Shown: positions 47,029 to 62,120 of the stretch, piece by piece | Position numbering within the stretch: the stretch's first letter is position 1 | Layout: every line of letters begins with the position of its first letter | Assembly (NCBI GenBank): GCA_032718475.1 | Contig: JAUCBJ010000042.1 | Location: 1 to 64,000, forward strand | Reading direction: 5' to 3' | Source: Nemertoderma westbladi | Taxonomy: Eukaryota > Xenacoelomorpha > Nemertodermatida > Nemertodermatidae | DNA length: 64,000 nt | Program-made: the position numbers and the translations under genes | Notes under the pieces: model-generated | What the model was told of the DNA's origin: nothing | Seen by the model: only the letters and a program-made list of their open reading frames with translations | The model's database searches: none

Positions 47029-47685
47029 TGGGAAGATAGATAGAAAGGTGGATGGGAATGTGGGAAGATAGATAGAAAGGTGGATGGGATGTGGGAAGAT
47101 AGATATAAAGGTGGATGGGATGTGGGAAGATTGATAGAAATGTGGGAAGATAGATAGAAATGTGGATGGGAATGTGGGAATATATATAGAAAGGTGGGTG
47201 GGAATGTGGGAAGATGGATAGGAATGTGGGAAGATAGATAGAAAGGTGGATGGGAATGTGGGAAGATAGATAGAAATGTGGATGGGAATGTGGGAAGATA
47301 GATTAAACGTGGATGGGAATGTCGGAAGATGGATAGGAATGTAGGAAGATGGATAGGAATGTGGGAAGATAGATAGAAAGTTGGATTGGAATGTGGGAAG
47401 ATGGATAGGAATGTGGGAAAATAGATAGAAAGGTGGGTGGGAATGTGGGAAGATGGATAGGACTGTGGGAAGATAGATAGAAAGGTGGATGGGAATGTGG
47501 GAAGATAGATAGAAAGGTGGGTGGGAATGTGGAAAGATAGATAGAAAGTTGGATGGGAATGTGGGAAGATGGTTAGGAATGTGGGAAGATAGATAGAAAG
47601 GTGGGTGGGAATGTGGGAAGATGGATAGGAATGTGGGAAGATAGATAGAAAGGTGGGTGGGAATGTGGGAAGATGGATGGAATGG
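47029..47685. repeat. Purine-rich minisatellite, segment 4
   Basis: Starts with TGGGA, the right target duplication of the LTR element, and continues the same 32/20-bp array as before 33863. Confidence 0.95.
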
Positions 47686-48385
47686 GGCTAGCCACCGAGC
47701 CTTGCCTAACGTCGTTTGAAATACTGAACGAATTAGAGTCAGAATTTTGCCAACGCACACAGCAGGATTGATTACTATATATCCATATTAACACTCTAAG
47801 GAAAAACGCCGAAACCCCCTTTTTCAACAGTTCAAGAAACAGCTTGCACCATTCGACCATGTCGAATGCCTTCGACAGGTCCAGTAGAAAGCCATAAACC
47901 GGAGTCGAATGCCTCGAGTAGAACCCCACGACCTCAGATGCGGCCCAGGTGCATTGAGAAGACTAGAACCTGACTGAAAACTGAACTGCAGTTCGTCCAA
48001 TAGTAAACATTCTGACTGCGAAAGAAGCAACGACGAGAGTGCAATCGCTCTATAATTATTCGAAACATTCTGATCGACCAACTTGTCCTTAATGAGTGGA
48101 ATGATTACACACGTTAATATGAACTGAGGAACGTAGCCATGTGATAAGAAAACATTAAATAAATTTACTCAGATGTACACGTAATTCCGGAGGTCCATTT
48201 ATTAAACATTCAGAATCAAATCCAAATGTGACGTCACACTTTGAACTTTTAAGTCTATGAAGACCCTCAGAAATCAATTCCGGGGAAATACTTGGCAAAT
48301 CATCCGTAGAGCACCCTCTCAGCTTCTCTGAAATTGTATCGTTCATTTTTTCTACATCGGGACCATAAGGTTGATTAAAAAGATT
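47686..48385 (-). pseudogene. ORF2 reverse transcriptase N-terminal part, broken
   Basis: RT blocks can be read with at least two frame changes: GLHRLKSSKCDVTFGFDSE, NNYRAIALSSLL, motif A FLLDLSKAFDMVEW and motif B NDVRQGSVASP. The sequence then enters the satellite. Motif C and the rest of the RT are absent. Confidence 0.75.
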
Positions 48386-49810
48386 CTAATAAATATCAGA
48401 AAACTTATCAGCTATGGATTGCGGATCACAACAGCCGTCAGTAGTCGAACTTGCACCGCTAGGCACAGAACGAAGTTTCTTGATTTCCTTAAATATATCC
48501 GTGTTATTCTTAAGGCATGCCTGTATGAGTTTATCACGGCGAACCTTATCAGCAGACCTTTTTAACCGCCGGACGGCGTACTTATATTGGGAGCGAGTAA
48601 CCCGCCGCATATGAAACAAATGTGGATTCTGGAACGCGTTGGGACAACATGCAGAAACCCATAAACTGTGCCAGAAGATGGCCTCTTCTTTGAAAGGTTT
48701 AACATGGTCAGTCCAGCCTGGCAGAATCGGCCGGTCGGATGAATCAGATGAACCCCCAGACCCGTTTCCTCGACCATTAACAAGGCAACTAGAACTACTA
48801 TCAATCGATTCCAGAATATCCATGGTGTATTTTTCTATATCTACTCTATGACTGCAATCGGTGCAAAAAACATTGTTACACAACGAAATGTCCGAAAAAG
48901 ATTCCAAATTATTCAGTGCCCCAGTTAATTTAGCACTAAACTCACGTTGTTTTTCACATGAGGCTTGTTTAAAATTAGCTCGACATTTATTACTGCTATT
49001 ACCAGTTAAATTACCAGCCGGCATATTTAAAACACCAATATCAAACTTTATAAAAATTGGGCAGTGTGAAGATAAATTGGCACCGGAATGTACCACATCT
49101 GATTCCACAACATTGTCGAGTAACATACTATTACCAAAAAAGTGATCTAACGTAGAATGAAACACAGACTGTTCCCTGAAACAAGTATAAGTGAAATCAA
49201 TAGGGAATATATCCCACATACGGCCAAAATTTAATTCCTGTAGAAATTGGCTGACTGCATGTACATGAGACGATGTACGGGAGAAATCTGCATTAATATC
49301 ACCGGCAATTAACACATTGGCACAGTCTACTGAATTTATAATATCTTTAATATCGCAAAATAACTTGAGCAACTCATCTGAGACAAAATTGTCTCTTTTA
49401 TCTACAGGGAAATACGAGTTAATTAACACAAGTGGCTTTGCATTTGGTAAGTTCAAACTAATAACATGTAAACGAGGATTATTAACTTTAACAATATTTA
49501 CATACTTAGACACTGCATTCTTAATAATGAAACACAAACCCCCGGAGGGCCTACCGGCACGCACAGCATTATCGCAGTAAGTAGCAGGCTGAATAATACA
49601 ATGATACTGAGACTGGGGAAACTCTTTCTTAATCCTATAGATATTATCGTGCAGAACAAAATGTTCTTGTAAGCATACAATATCCGACCCTAGTAAAATA
49701 ACTTTAATAAACTCGAGCTTATCTGGTGATAAACCTGTACTATTGTAGGAAGATACACAGAAAATATTAGAGCTCGATTGACCGTTACTTGGAATAGTTC
49801 CGGTAGCCAT
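48386..49810 (-). CDS. ORF2 endonuclease part of the non-LTR element
   Basis: 474 open codons from ATG at 49810. The AP-endonuclease fold is seen in order: SYNSTGLSPDKLEFIK, LQEHF (the glutamate), INSYFP, IAGDINADF and STLDHFF. The last block reads SSHCP where the usual catalytic form is SDH, so the aspartate is replaced. After the endonuclease comes the linker (RRLKRSADKVRRDKLIQ). The frame stops at 48386 (TAG), and the same frame continues with sensible sequence beyond it (EKMNDTISEKLRG), so this is probably a single nonsense change. Confidence 0.8.
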   Translation of the reverse strand: MATGTIPSNGQSSSNIFCVSSYNSTGLSPDKLEFIKVILLGSDIVCLQEHFVLHDNIYRIKKEFPQSQYHCIIQPATYCDNAVRAGRPSGGLCFIIKNAVSKYVNIVKVNNPRLHVISLNLPNAKPLVLINSYFPVDKRDNFVSDELLKLFCDIKDIINSVDCANVLIAGDINADFSRTSSHVHAVSQFLQELNFGRMWDIFPIDFTYTCFREQSVFHSTLDHFFGNSMLLDNVVESDVVHSGANLSSHCPIFIKFDIGVLNMPAGNLTGNSSNKCRANFKQASCEKQREFSAKLTGALNNLESFSDISLCNNVFCTDCSHRVDIEKYTMDILESIDSSSSCLVNGRGNGSGGSSDSSDRPILPGWTDHVKPFKEEAIFWHSLWVSACCPNAFQNPHLFHMRRVTRSQYKYAVRRLKRSADKVRRDKLIQACLKNNTDIFKEIKKLRSVPSGASSTTDGCCDPQSIADKFSDIY

Positions 49811-49848
49811 CGCTTTAGTTTACCGAACGAATGGCTCGTAGGCATAAC

Positions 49849-50218
49849 CTAATTCCGGCTTCCGCCATAGACCCACTTCCTCACGCACACCCCAGGAGGC
49901 CAAGTAGACGGCTCAAGCGCTTTGTCGATGTCGCGTGATGACAGAGTTATACGAAAGCTGGCTAACCTTGAGTCCTGCGGTGACTTCCGTTGCAAGGCCT
50001 CCGCTCCAATGTTGATACCATGCGCCTTCAGGTTCTCAATCAACTCCAACGCTTTGGTTCCCTTTTCCAACCGAAAGACAAAAATGTCCGTTGGGGCCGC
50101 ACTCAAACCCCCAGCTTGACTCCCTTTACCTGTCCCCACCACAAACGCTGGAGCTGAGCGACGTTGGGGGAGGGGGCGAGGGTCACGTTGGGTTTTACGG
50201 TAGCTGACCGTAAACCTG
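49849..50218 (-). CDS. ORF1 protein C-terminal fragment of the non-LTR element
   Basis: Open from the element border at 50218 to the stop at 49849. The segment TDIFVFRLEKGTKALELIEN...RITLSSRDIDKAL... ending PPGVCVRKWVYGG is the RRM-like RNA-binding end found in ORF1 of CR1/L2-type elements. The N terminus is missing because the element is truncated here. Confidence 0.65.
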
Positions 50219-53200
50219 ATGTGGGAAGATAGATAGAAAGGTGGATGGGAATGTGGGAAGATAGATATAAAGTTGGATGGGAATGTGGGAAGATGGATAT
50301 AAATGTGGGAAGGTAGATAGAAAGGTGGATGGGAATGTGGGAAGATAGATAGAAAGTTGGATGGGAATGTGGGAAGATGGTTAGGAATGTGGGAAGATAG
50401 ATAGAAAGGTGGGTGGGAATGTGGGAAGATGGATAGGAATGTGGGAAGATAGATAGAAAGGTGGGTGGGAATGTGGGAAGATGGATAGGAATGTGGGAAG
50501 ATAGATAGAAAGGGGGATGGGAATGTGGGAAGATAGATAGAAAGTTGGATGGGAATGTGGGAAGATAGATAGAAATGTGGGAAGATAGATAGAAAGGTGG
50601 ATGGGAATGTGGGAAGATAGATAGAAAGTTGGATGGGAATGTGGGAAGATGGTTAGGAATGTGGGAAGATAGATAGAAAGGTGGGTGGGCATGTGGGAAG
50701 ATGGATAGGAATGTGGGAAGATAGATAGAAAGGTGGATGGGAATGTGGGAAGATAGATAGAAAGGTGGATGGGTATGTGGGAAGATGGATATGAATGTGG
50801 GAAGATAGATAGAAAGGTGGATGGGAATGTGGGAAGATAGATAGAAAGGTGGATGGGAATGTGGGAAGATGGATATGAATGTGGGAAGATAGATATAAAG
50901 GTGGATGGGAATGTGGGAAGATGGATAGAAATGTGGGAAGATAGATAGAAAAGTGGATGGGAATGTGGGAAGATAGATAGAAAGTTGGATGGGAATGTGG
51001 GAAGATGGTTAGGAATGTGGGAAGATAGATAGAAAGGTGGGTGGGAATGTGGGAAGATGGTTAGGAATGTGGGAAGATAGATAGAAAGGTGGGTGGGAAT
51101 GTGGGAAGATAGATATAAAGTTGGATGGGAGTGTGGGAAGATGGATAGAAATAAGGGAAGATAGATAGAAAGGTGGATGGGAATGTGGGAAGATAGATAG
51201 AAAGTTGGATGGGAATGTGGGAAGATGGTTAGGAATGTGGGAAGATAGATAGAAAGGTGGATGGGAATGTGGGAAGATAGATAGGAAGGTGGATGGGTAT
51301 GTGGGAAGACGGATGGAAATTTGGATGGGAATGTGGGAAGATAGATAGAAAGTTGGATTGGAATGTGGGAAGATGGATAGGAATGTGGGAAGATAGATAG
51401 AAAGGTGGGTGGGAATGTGGGAAGATGGATAGGACTGTGGGAAGATAGATAGAAAGGTGGATGGGAATGTGGGAAGATAGATAGAAAGTTGGATGGGAAT
51501 GTGTGAAGATGGATAGAAATGTGGGAAGATAGATAGAAAGGTGGATGGGAATGTGGGAAGATAGATAGAAAGTTGGATGGGAATGTGGGAAAATGGTTAG
51601 GAATGTGGGAAGATAGATATAAAGGTGGGTGGGAATGTGGGAAGATGGATAGGAATGTGGGAAGATAGATAGAAAGGTGGGTGGGGATGTGGGAAGATGG
51701 ATAGGAATGTGGGAAGATAGATAGAAAGGTGGATGGGAATGTGGGAAGATAGATAGAAAGTTGGATGGGAATGTGGGAAGATGGATAGAAATGTGGGAAG
51801 ATAGATAGAAAGGTGGATGGGAATGTGGGAAGATAGATAGAAAGTTGGATGGGAAAGTGAATGTGGGAAGATGGTTAGGAATGTGGGAAGATAGATAGAA
51901 AGGTGGATGGGAATGTGGGAAGATAGATAGAAAGTTGGATGGGAATGTGTGAAGATGGTTAGGAATGTGGGAAGATAGATAGAAAGGTGGGTGGGAATGT
52001 GGGAAGATGGATAGGAATGTGGGAAGATATATAGAAAGGTGGATGGGAATGTGGGAAGATAGATAGAAAGGTGGATGGGAATGTGGGAAAATGGATATGA
52101 ATGTGGGAAGATAGATAGAAAGGTGGATGGGAATTTGGGAAAATTGATAGAAATGTGGGAAGATAGATAGAAATGTGGATGGGAATGTGGGAAGATAGAT
52201 AGAAAGTTGGATGGGAATGTGGGAAGATGGTTAGGAATGTGGGAAGGTAGATAGAGAGGTGGGTGGGAATGTGGGAAGATGGATAGGAATGTGGGAAGAT
52301 AGATATAAATGTGGGTGGGAATGTGGGAAGATAGATAGAAAGTTGGATGGGAATGTGGGAAGATGGATAGAAATGTGGGAAGATAGATAGAAAGTTGGAT
52401 GGGAAAGTGAATGTGGGAAGATGGTTAGGAATGTGGGAAGATAGATAGAAAGGTGGATGAGAATGTGGGAAGATAGATAGAAAGTTGGATGGGAATGTGT
52501 GAAGATGGTTAGGAATGTGGGAAGATAGATAGAAAGGTGGGTGGGAATGTGGGAAGATGGATAGGAATGTGGGAAGATATATAGAAAGGTGGATGGGAAT
52601 GTGGGAAGATGGATAGGAATGTGGGAAGATATATAGAAAGTTGGATGGGAATGTGTGAAGATGGTTAGGAATGTGGGAAGATAGATAGAAAGGTGGGTGG
52701 GAATGTGGGAAGATGGATAGGAATGTGGGAAGATATATAGAAAGGTGGGTGGGAATGTGGGAAGATAGATTAAACGTGGATGGGAATGTGGGAAGATGGA
52801 TAGGAATGTAGGAAGATGGATAGGAATGTGGGAAGATAGATAGGAATGTGGGAAGATAGATAGAAAGGTGGATGGGAATGTGGGAATGTGGGAAGATAGA
52901 TTAAACGTGGATGGGAATGTGGGAAGATGGATAGGAATGTAGGAAGATGGATAGGAATGTGGATGGGAATGTGGGAAGATAGATTACACGTGGATGGGAA
53001 TGTGGGAAGATGGATAGGAATGTAGGAAGATGGATAGGAATGTGGGAAGATAGATAGGAATGTGGGAAGATAGATAGAAAGTTGGATTGGAATGTGGGAA
53101 GATGGATAGGAATGTGGGAAGATAGATAGAAAGGTGGATGGGAATGTGGGAAGATGGATAGAAATGTAGGAAGATGGATAGGAATGTGGGAAGATAGATT

Positions 53201-56200
53201 AAACGTGGATGGGAATGTGGAAAGATGGATAGGAATGTAGGAAGATGGATAGGAATGTGGATGGGAATGTGGGAAGATAGATTAAACGTGGATGGGAATG
53301 TGGGAAGATGGATAGGAATGTAGGAAGATGGATAGGAATGTGGGAAGATAGATAGGAATGTGGGAAGATAGATAGAAAGTTGGATTGGAATGTGGGAAGA
53401 TGGATAGGAATGTGGGAAGATAGATAGAAAGGTGGATGGGAATGTGGGAAGATGGATAGAAATGTAGGAAGATGGATAGGAATGTGGGAAGATAGATAGA
53501 AAGGTGGATGGGAATGTGGGAAGATAGATAGAAAGGTGGATGGAAATGTGGGAAAATGGATATGAATGTGGGAAGATAGATAGAAAGGTGGATGGGAATT
53601 TGGGAAGATGGATAGAAATGTGGGAAGATAGATAGAAAGGTGGATGGGAATGTGGGAAGATAGATAGAAAGTTGGATGGGAATGTGGGAAGATGGTTAGG
53701 AATGTGGGAAGGTAGATAGAGAGGTGGGTGGGAATGTGGGAAGATGGATAGGAATGTGGGAAGATAGATAGAAATGTGGGAAAATGGATATGAATGTGGG
53801 AAGATAGATAGAAAGTTGGATGGGAATGTGGGAAAATGGATATGAAAGTGGGAAGATAGATAGAAAGGTGGATGGGAATGTGGGAAGATAGATAGAAAGT
53901 TGGATGGGAATGTGGGAAGATGATTAGGAATGTGGGGAGATAGATAGAAAGGTGGGTGGGAATGTGGGAAAATGGATATGAATGTGGGAAGATAGATAGA
54001 AAGTTGGATGGGAATGTGGGAAAATGGATATGAATGTGGGAAGATAGATAGAAAGGTGGATGGGAATGTGGGAAGATGGATAGAAATGTGGGAAGATAGA
54101 TAGAAAGGTGGATGGGAATGTGGGAAGATAGATAGAAAGTTGGATGGGAATGTGAATGTGGGAAGATGGTTAGGAATGTGGGAAGATAGATAGAAAGGTG
54201 GATGGGAATGTGGTAAGATAGATAGAAAGTTGGATGGGAATGTGGGAAGATGATTAGGAATGTGGGGAGATAGATAGAAAGGTGGGTGGGAATGTGGGAA
54301 AATGGATATGAATGTGGGAAGATAGATAGAAAGTAGGATGGGAATGTGGGAAAATGGATATGAATGTGGGAAGATAGATAGAAAGGTGGATGGGAATGTG
54401 GGAAGATGGATAGAAATGTGGGAAGATAGATAGAAAGGTGGATGGAAATGTGGGAAGATAGATAGAAAGGTGGGTGGGAATGTGGGAAAATGGATATGAA
54501 TGTGGGAAGATAGATAGAAAGTTGGATGGGAATGTGGGAAAATTGATATGAATGTGGGAAGATAGATAGAAAGGTGGATGGGAATGTGGGAAGATGGTTA
54601 GGAATGTGGGAAGGTAGATAGAGAGGTGGGTGGGAATGTGGGAAGATGGATAGGAATGTGGGAAGATAGATAGAAAGGTGGGTGGGAATGTGGGAAGATA
54701 GATAGAAAGTTGGATGAGAATGTGGGAAGATGGATAGAAATGTGGGAAGATAGATAGAAATGTGGATGGGAATGTGGGAAGATAGATAGAAAGGTGGATG
54801 GGAATGTGGGAAGATAGATAGAAAGTTGGATGGGAATGTGGGAAGATGGTTAGGAATGTGGGAAGATAGATAGAAAGGTGGATGGGAATGTGGTAAGATA
54901 GATAGAAAGTTGGATGGGAATGTGGGAAGATGATTAGGAATGTGGGAAGATAGATAGAAAGGTGGGTGGGAATGTGGGAAGATTGATAGGAATGTGGGAA
55001 GATAGATAGAAAGGTGGGTGGGAATGTGGGAAGATAGATAGAAAGGTGAATGGGAATGTGGGAAGATAGATAGAAAGTTGGATGGGAATGTGGGAAGATG
55101 GATTGAAATGTGGGGAGATAGATAGAAAGGTGGATGGGAATGTGGGAAGATAGATAGAAAGTTGGATGGGAATGTGGGAAGATGGTTAGGAATGTGGGAA
55201 GATAGATAGAAAGGTGGATGGGAATGTGGGAAGATAGATAGAAAGTTGGATGGGAATGTGGGAAGATGGTTAGGAATGTGGGAAGATAGATAGAAAGGTG
55301 GGTGGGAATGTGGGAAGATGGATAGGAATGTGGGAAGATAAATAGAAAGGTGGATGGGAATGTGGGAAGATAGATAGAAAGTTGGATGGGAATGTGGGAA
55401 GATAGATAGAAAGGTGGGTGGGAATGTGGGAAGATGGATAGGAATGTGGGAAGATAGATAGAAAGGTGGATGGGAATGTGGGATGATAGATAGAAAGTTG
55501 GATGGGAATGTGGGAAGATGGATACAAATGTGGGGAGATATATAGAAAGGTGGATGGGAATGTGGGAAGATAGATAGAAAGTTGGATGGGAATGTGGGAA
55601 GATGGTTAGGAATGTGGGAAGATAGATAGAACGGTGGATGGGAATGTGGGAAGATAGATAGAAAGTTGGATGGGAATGTGGGAAGATGGTTAGGAATGTG
55701 GGAAGATAGATAGAAAGGTGGGTGGGAATGTGGGAAGATGGATAGGAATGTGGGAAGATATATAGAAAGGTGGATGGGAATGTGGGAAGATAGATAGAAA
55801 GGTGGATGGGAATGTGGGAAAATGGATATGAATGTGGGAAGATAGATAGAAAGGTGGATGGGAATGTGGGAACATGGATAGAAATGTGGGAAGATAGATA
55901 GAAAGGTGGATGGGAATGTGGGAACATGGATAGAAATGTGGGAAGATAGATAGAAAGGTGGGTGGGAATGTGGGAAGATGGATAGGAATGTGGGAAGATA
56001 GATAGAAAGGTGGATGGGAATGTGGGAAGATAGATAGAAAGTTGGATGGGAATGTGGGAAGATGGATAGAAATGTGGGGAGATAGATAGAAAGGTGGATG
56101 GGAATGTGGGAAGATAGATAGAAAGTTGGATGGGAATGTGGGAAGATAGATAGAAAGTTGGATGGGAATGTGGGAAGATGGTTAGGAATGTGGGAAGATA

Positions 56201-56614
56201 GATAGAAAGGTGGGTGGGAATGTGGGAAGATGGATAGGAATGTGGGAAGATATATAGAAAGGTGGATGGGAATGTGGGAAGATAGATAGAAAGGTGGATG
56301 GGAATGTGGGACAATGGATATGAATGTGGGAAGATAGATAGAAAGGTGGATGGGAATGTGGGAACATGGATAGAAATGTGGGAAGATAGATAGAAAGGTG
56401 GATGGGAATGTGGGAAGATATATAGAAAGTTGGATGGGAATGTGGGAAGATGGTTAGGAATGTGGGAAGGTAGATAGAGAGGTGGGTGGGAATGTGGGAA
56501 GATGGATAGGAATGTGGGAAGATAGATAGAAAGGTGGATGGAAATGTGGGAAGATAGATAGAAAGTTGGATGGGAATGTGGGAAGATAGATAGAAAGGTG
56601 GGTGGGAATGTGGC
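50219..56614. repeat. Purine-rich minisatellite, main array, 6.4 kb
   Basis: Uninterrupted 32-bp and 20-bp units. Variants GTTGGATGG, GATGGTTAGG, GATTAAACGTGG and GGTGGGTGG recur in set orders, for example blocks with GATTAAACGTGG at 52760, 52890, 52980 (as GATTACACG), 53190 and 53280. This indicates higher-order repeat units made by duplication of larger segments. Confidence 0.95.
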
Positions 56615-59130
<2,516 letters not shown>

Positions 59131-60421
59131 ACAGACAGAGTGACCTCCAATAAAAATACAAATTAAAATATTGTCGCCAAAGTTCGATACACTGATGTGT
59201 ATCTGAATTTTGAAGTATGTACCTAATTTTTTACAAGTCTGCTTTAAAATATCGTAAAAGTTTACATTTGAAAATCCCCCCAATTACAGAAAATTGGCGG
59301 GAACGTTTGAAACTCTCATAACTTTAAAGCCGTTTTTCTCAAAACTTTGTTAATATTTGGTCATTAGACTACTGTACTAATTTTCAAAACTCAATATCTC
59401 GACAAGACTTTATCGGATTTGAAATCTGTTTTCAGTGTTCGATTCAGCATATTCATGTGTATTTGAATCAATAAAAAAACACAAAATTATTTTTTGTAAC
59501 CGTAGGTCGGTTTCTTGATGAAACCTCACATATTCTGGCGACACTTCCATAAACGATATGACGTAGATATCAACTGTACATGGAGATTAAACTGCGATTG
59601 TGTCCAAATGAATTGTAATTTGTGTCTCCCGAATCTTGCTGACCTTCTCAACCCATAATCATAACGCCTTAATTAGACCTACATCTATATTTATTGCCCT
59701 ATTATTGATTGTTATTTTATGTAAATCATTAATCATTTTAAGTAAATACTGTACATATATAATTTTAATGCAATCGTTTTCTTTAAAAGCCAAACCATTT
59801 CATATAAATGCGTGTGACGTCATAATTTTATAGTATTGTACTTTGTTATTTTATGAAATTTTACTGAATTTTTAGTCTTTTAGTAAATATTGTACATTAT
59901 ATAATTTTAATCCAATCATTTTACTTAGAAACTGTTTGTTATTTTTATGAATTTTACTGTATAGCTAAACCATTTTAAATGCAAGCACGTTGTCACAATT
60001 CTATAGTACTTAGTTCTGTTATTTTTATGAAATTTTATTGAATTGACCTACTGTACGTGTAATTTTACTTAATTTTATTGCATAGCCAATACACTTTACT
60101 GTATAATTTATACAATGAGATATTGCTTGACATTTTATTTGTTTAACGTTTTAAGTAAATAGTGTACATAAATAATGTAAGCGATTCTAGACATGTGTTG
60201 TATTTTGTACAATATAAACTATTACAATCTTATTATATAGGGCCTGTTGTATGAATGCAATACTGTAAGATATTTTATTCCAAAATTGTAACATTACTCA
60301 ACGCCGTTAGTATTAACAGCGAGTTGTTATTTAGCACTTTACAACTTTAGAGGACATTACAGCATTGTATTGGCCTGTACATTTAGTATTGTATTTGGTG
60401 TTATTGTTTACGTGACGACGC
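59131..60421. other. AT-rich intergenic DNA
   Basis: No coding region recognised. Loosely repeated segments with TTTTAAGTAAAT and GTACAT occur at about 59720-60170. Confidence 0.5.
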
Positions 60422-60482
60422 ATGACGACGTTAAGTAATGTCCCACTAAGGGGACATTACTTAACGCCGTCATTGGATACCA
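60422..60482. repeat. Hairpin with GTTAAGTAATGTCC arms
   Basis: GACGTTAAGTAATGTCCC and its complement flank a four-base loop at about 60428-60474. TGTTTACGTG (60407) and CACGTAAACA (60481) extend the symmetry outwards. Confidence 0.85.
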
Positions 60483-60749
60483 CGTAAACAATAGGTGGAA
60501 ATTTGCCTGACAGCCAGATAGGCCTACTGCATTACCTACCGGTAGGCGGGGTATAGCTATTAATAACCAGTAGCTATATTATTAACATGGCTCCAAACGC
60601 CACCATAAATATAAGCTAACTTATTTATAACATAATTTATGTCATTTTTACATTTATTTATACAGCAACTAATATAATTTGTGCAGTTTCTATCACTTAT
60701 AATATATATACAATCATTTCGTAATGTTAAAATTTTGGAATAAAACTAC

Positions 60750-60885
60750 ATACATACTTGTTGCAAAGTACTTTACAGTGTTCTGATCCTCGTGGCTTTA
60801 TTTTCACTCACTCACTAACGTTCGTTCGTGTAACAAAGCCACTCGGATCATCACACTGTAAAGTGCTACTTTACACACAAGTATG
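60750..60885. repeat. Imperfect inverted repeat of about 50-bp arms
   Basis: CATACTTGTTGCAAAGTACT... CGTGGCTTT at 60753-60800 is matched by the reverse complement at 60835-60887. The loop contains ACTCACTCACTAACGTTCG. Confidence 0.8.
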
Positions 60886-60983
60886 TAAATATTTATTAGA
60901 TAAATTTGTGCGTTGTTAACTCACTAGGGGGGGACCCCGTCACGTTATCGTGTAAATCTATTTTAATAATAATAATAATGAGG

Positions 60984-61384
60984 ATGTTACATGCGGATGT
61001 TATATGCGGATGTTACATGCGGATGTTAGATGCGGATGTTACATGCGGATGTTATATGCGGATGTTACACGTGGTTGTTACATGCGGATGTTATATGCGG
61101 CTGTTACATGCGGATGTTACATGCAGATGTTATATGCGGATGGTACATGCGGATTTTAGATGCGGTTGTTACATGCGGATGTTATATGCGGTTGTTACAT
61201 GCAGATGTTACATGCGGATGCTAGATGCGGATGTTACATGCAGATGTTATATGCGGATGGTACATGTGGATGTTACATGCGGATGTTAGATGTGGATGTT
61301 ATATGCGGATGTTAGATGCGGATGTTACATGCGGATGTTACATGCGGACGTTAGATGTGGATGTTACATGCGGATGTTACATGC
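60984..61384. repeat. 13-bp tandem repeat, about 31 copies
   Basis: The unit is GCGGATGTTACAT with TTAGAT and TTATAT variants. The copies encode no meaningful protein. Confidence 0.9.
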
Positions 61385-61704
61385 ACTATCTAAGCATCCT
61401 GTCTGCGCATGTCCAACAATAACCGCACTAATATAAAAAAATTTCATTAATAATTACTTTTTTTACTTTAAACTTTTTTATCTTTAAAATTATCAAAATA
61501 TAAAATAATTAAAATTATTTCTTACTAGATAACAACTTGGCAGAAGTAAATGCATTAGGTCCTGGTGTATTAAGGATAAGCACTGGTAGCAATAAATTTG
61601 TTTGTTAAATTATTGGGAATGAATATTAAAATAAAATAAGAATAGTAATAAGCTGGTGGAATCTTTATATAGAAGGGAGGCCGGACAAAAGTATGAATGT
61701 TTTA
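61385..61704. other. AT-rich intergenic DNA
   Basis: No gene or repeat of note between the 13-bp array and the 6-bp array. Confidence 0.4.
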
Positions 61705-61710
61705 AGAGAC

Positions 61711-61783
61711 AGACGCATCCGCATCCGCATCCGCATCCGCATCCGCATCCGCATCCACATCCGCATCCGCATCCGCATCCGTG
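61711..61783. repeat. (GCATCC)n hexamer array
   Basis: About 12 copies of GCATCC with one CACATCC variant; the reverse complement (GGATGC) shares the core of the 13-bp array 330 bp to the left, in the opposite orientation. Confidence 0.9.
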
Positions 61784-62120
61784 CTGATGTCAAAAATATG
61801 TTAGGATAATAATTCCAAAGATAGATACCATCACAAGAAGGTAAATTTTAAAAAAGTTATAAATTTCGCAAATAAAATATATAAATGTTTGCAATAACTT
61901 TCACTAATTTTTTTAGCTTTTCGTTCAATAGATGTCAAAACTAAAATATAATATAATGGATATATACGATATGAATAACAAAGTGGGTAATTTTATTAAT
62001 ATTAACAAATATCATATTAAAGTGATGACACGTGTTATTCTGTCGTACTAGTAGTCATTTGAGTGAGAGTAAAGAATTCATATGTCCTACACAATTACCA
62101 AAAACTTTATAGTTATTGAA
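61784..62120. other. AT-rich intergenic DNA
   Basis: No gene recognised; AT-rich throughout. Confidence 0.4.

Larger units (their letters stand above)
47686..50218 (-). mobile_element. Non-LTR retrotransposon, lacking its 3' part, within the minisatellite
   Basis: On the minus strand: the end of ORF1 (50218-49849), ORF2 endonuclease (49810 onwards) and the first half of RT, which breaks off at QGSVASP (47686) directly into satellite. Normal integration by target-primed reverse transcription loses 5' ends, not 3' ends, so a later deletion or satellite rearrangement is likely. The clade looks CR1- or L2-like. Confidence 0.8.

Noticed and set aside
60906-61422. Frames with repeated MRMLHADVTCGCY
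   Set aside because: Translation of the 13-bp tandem repeat.
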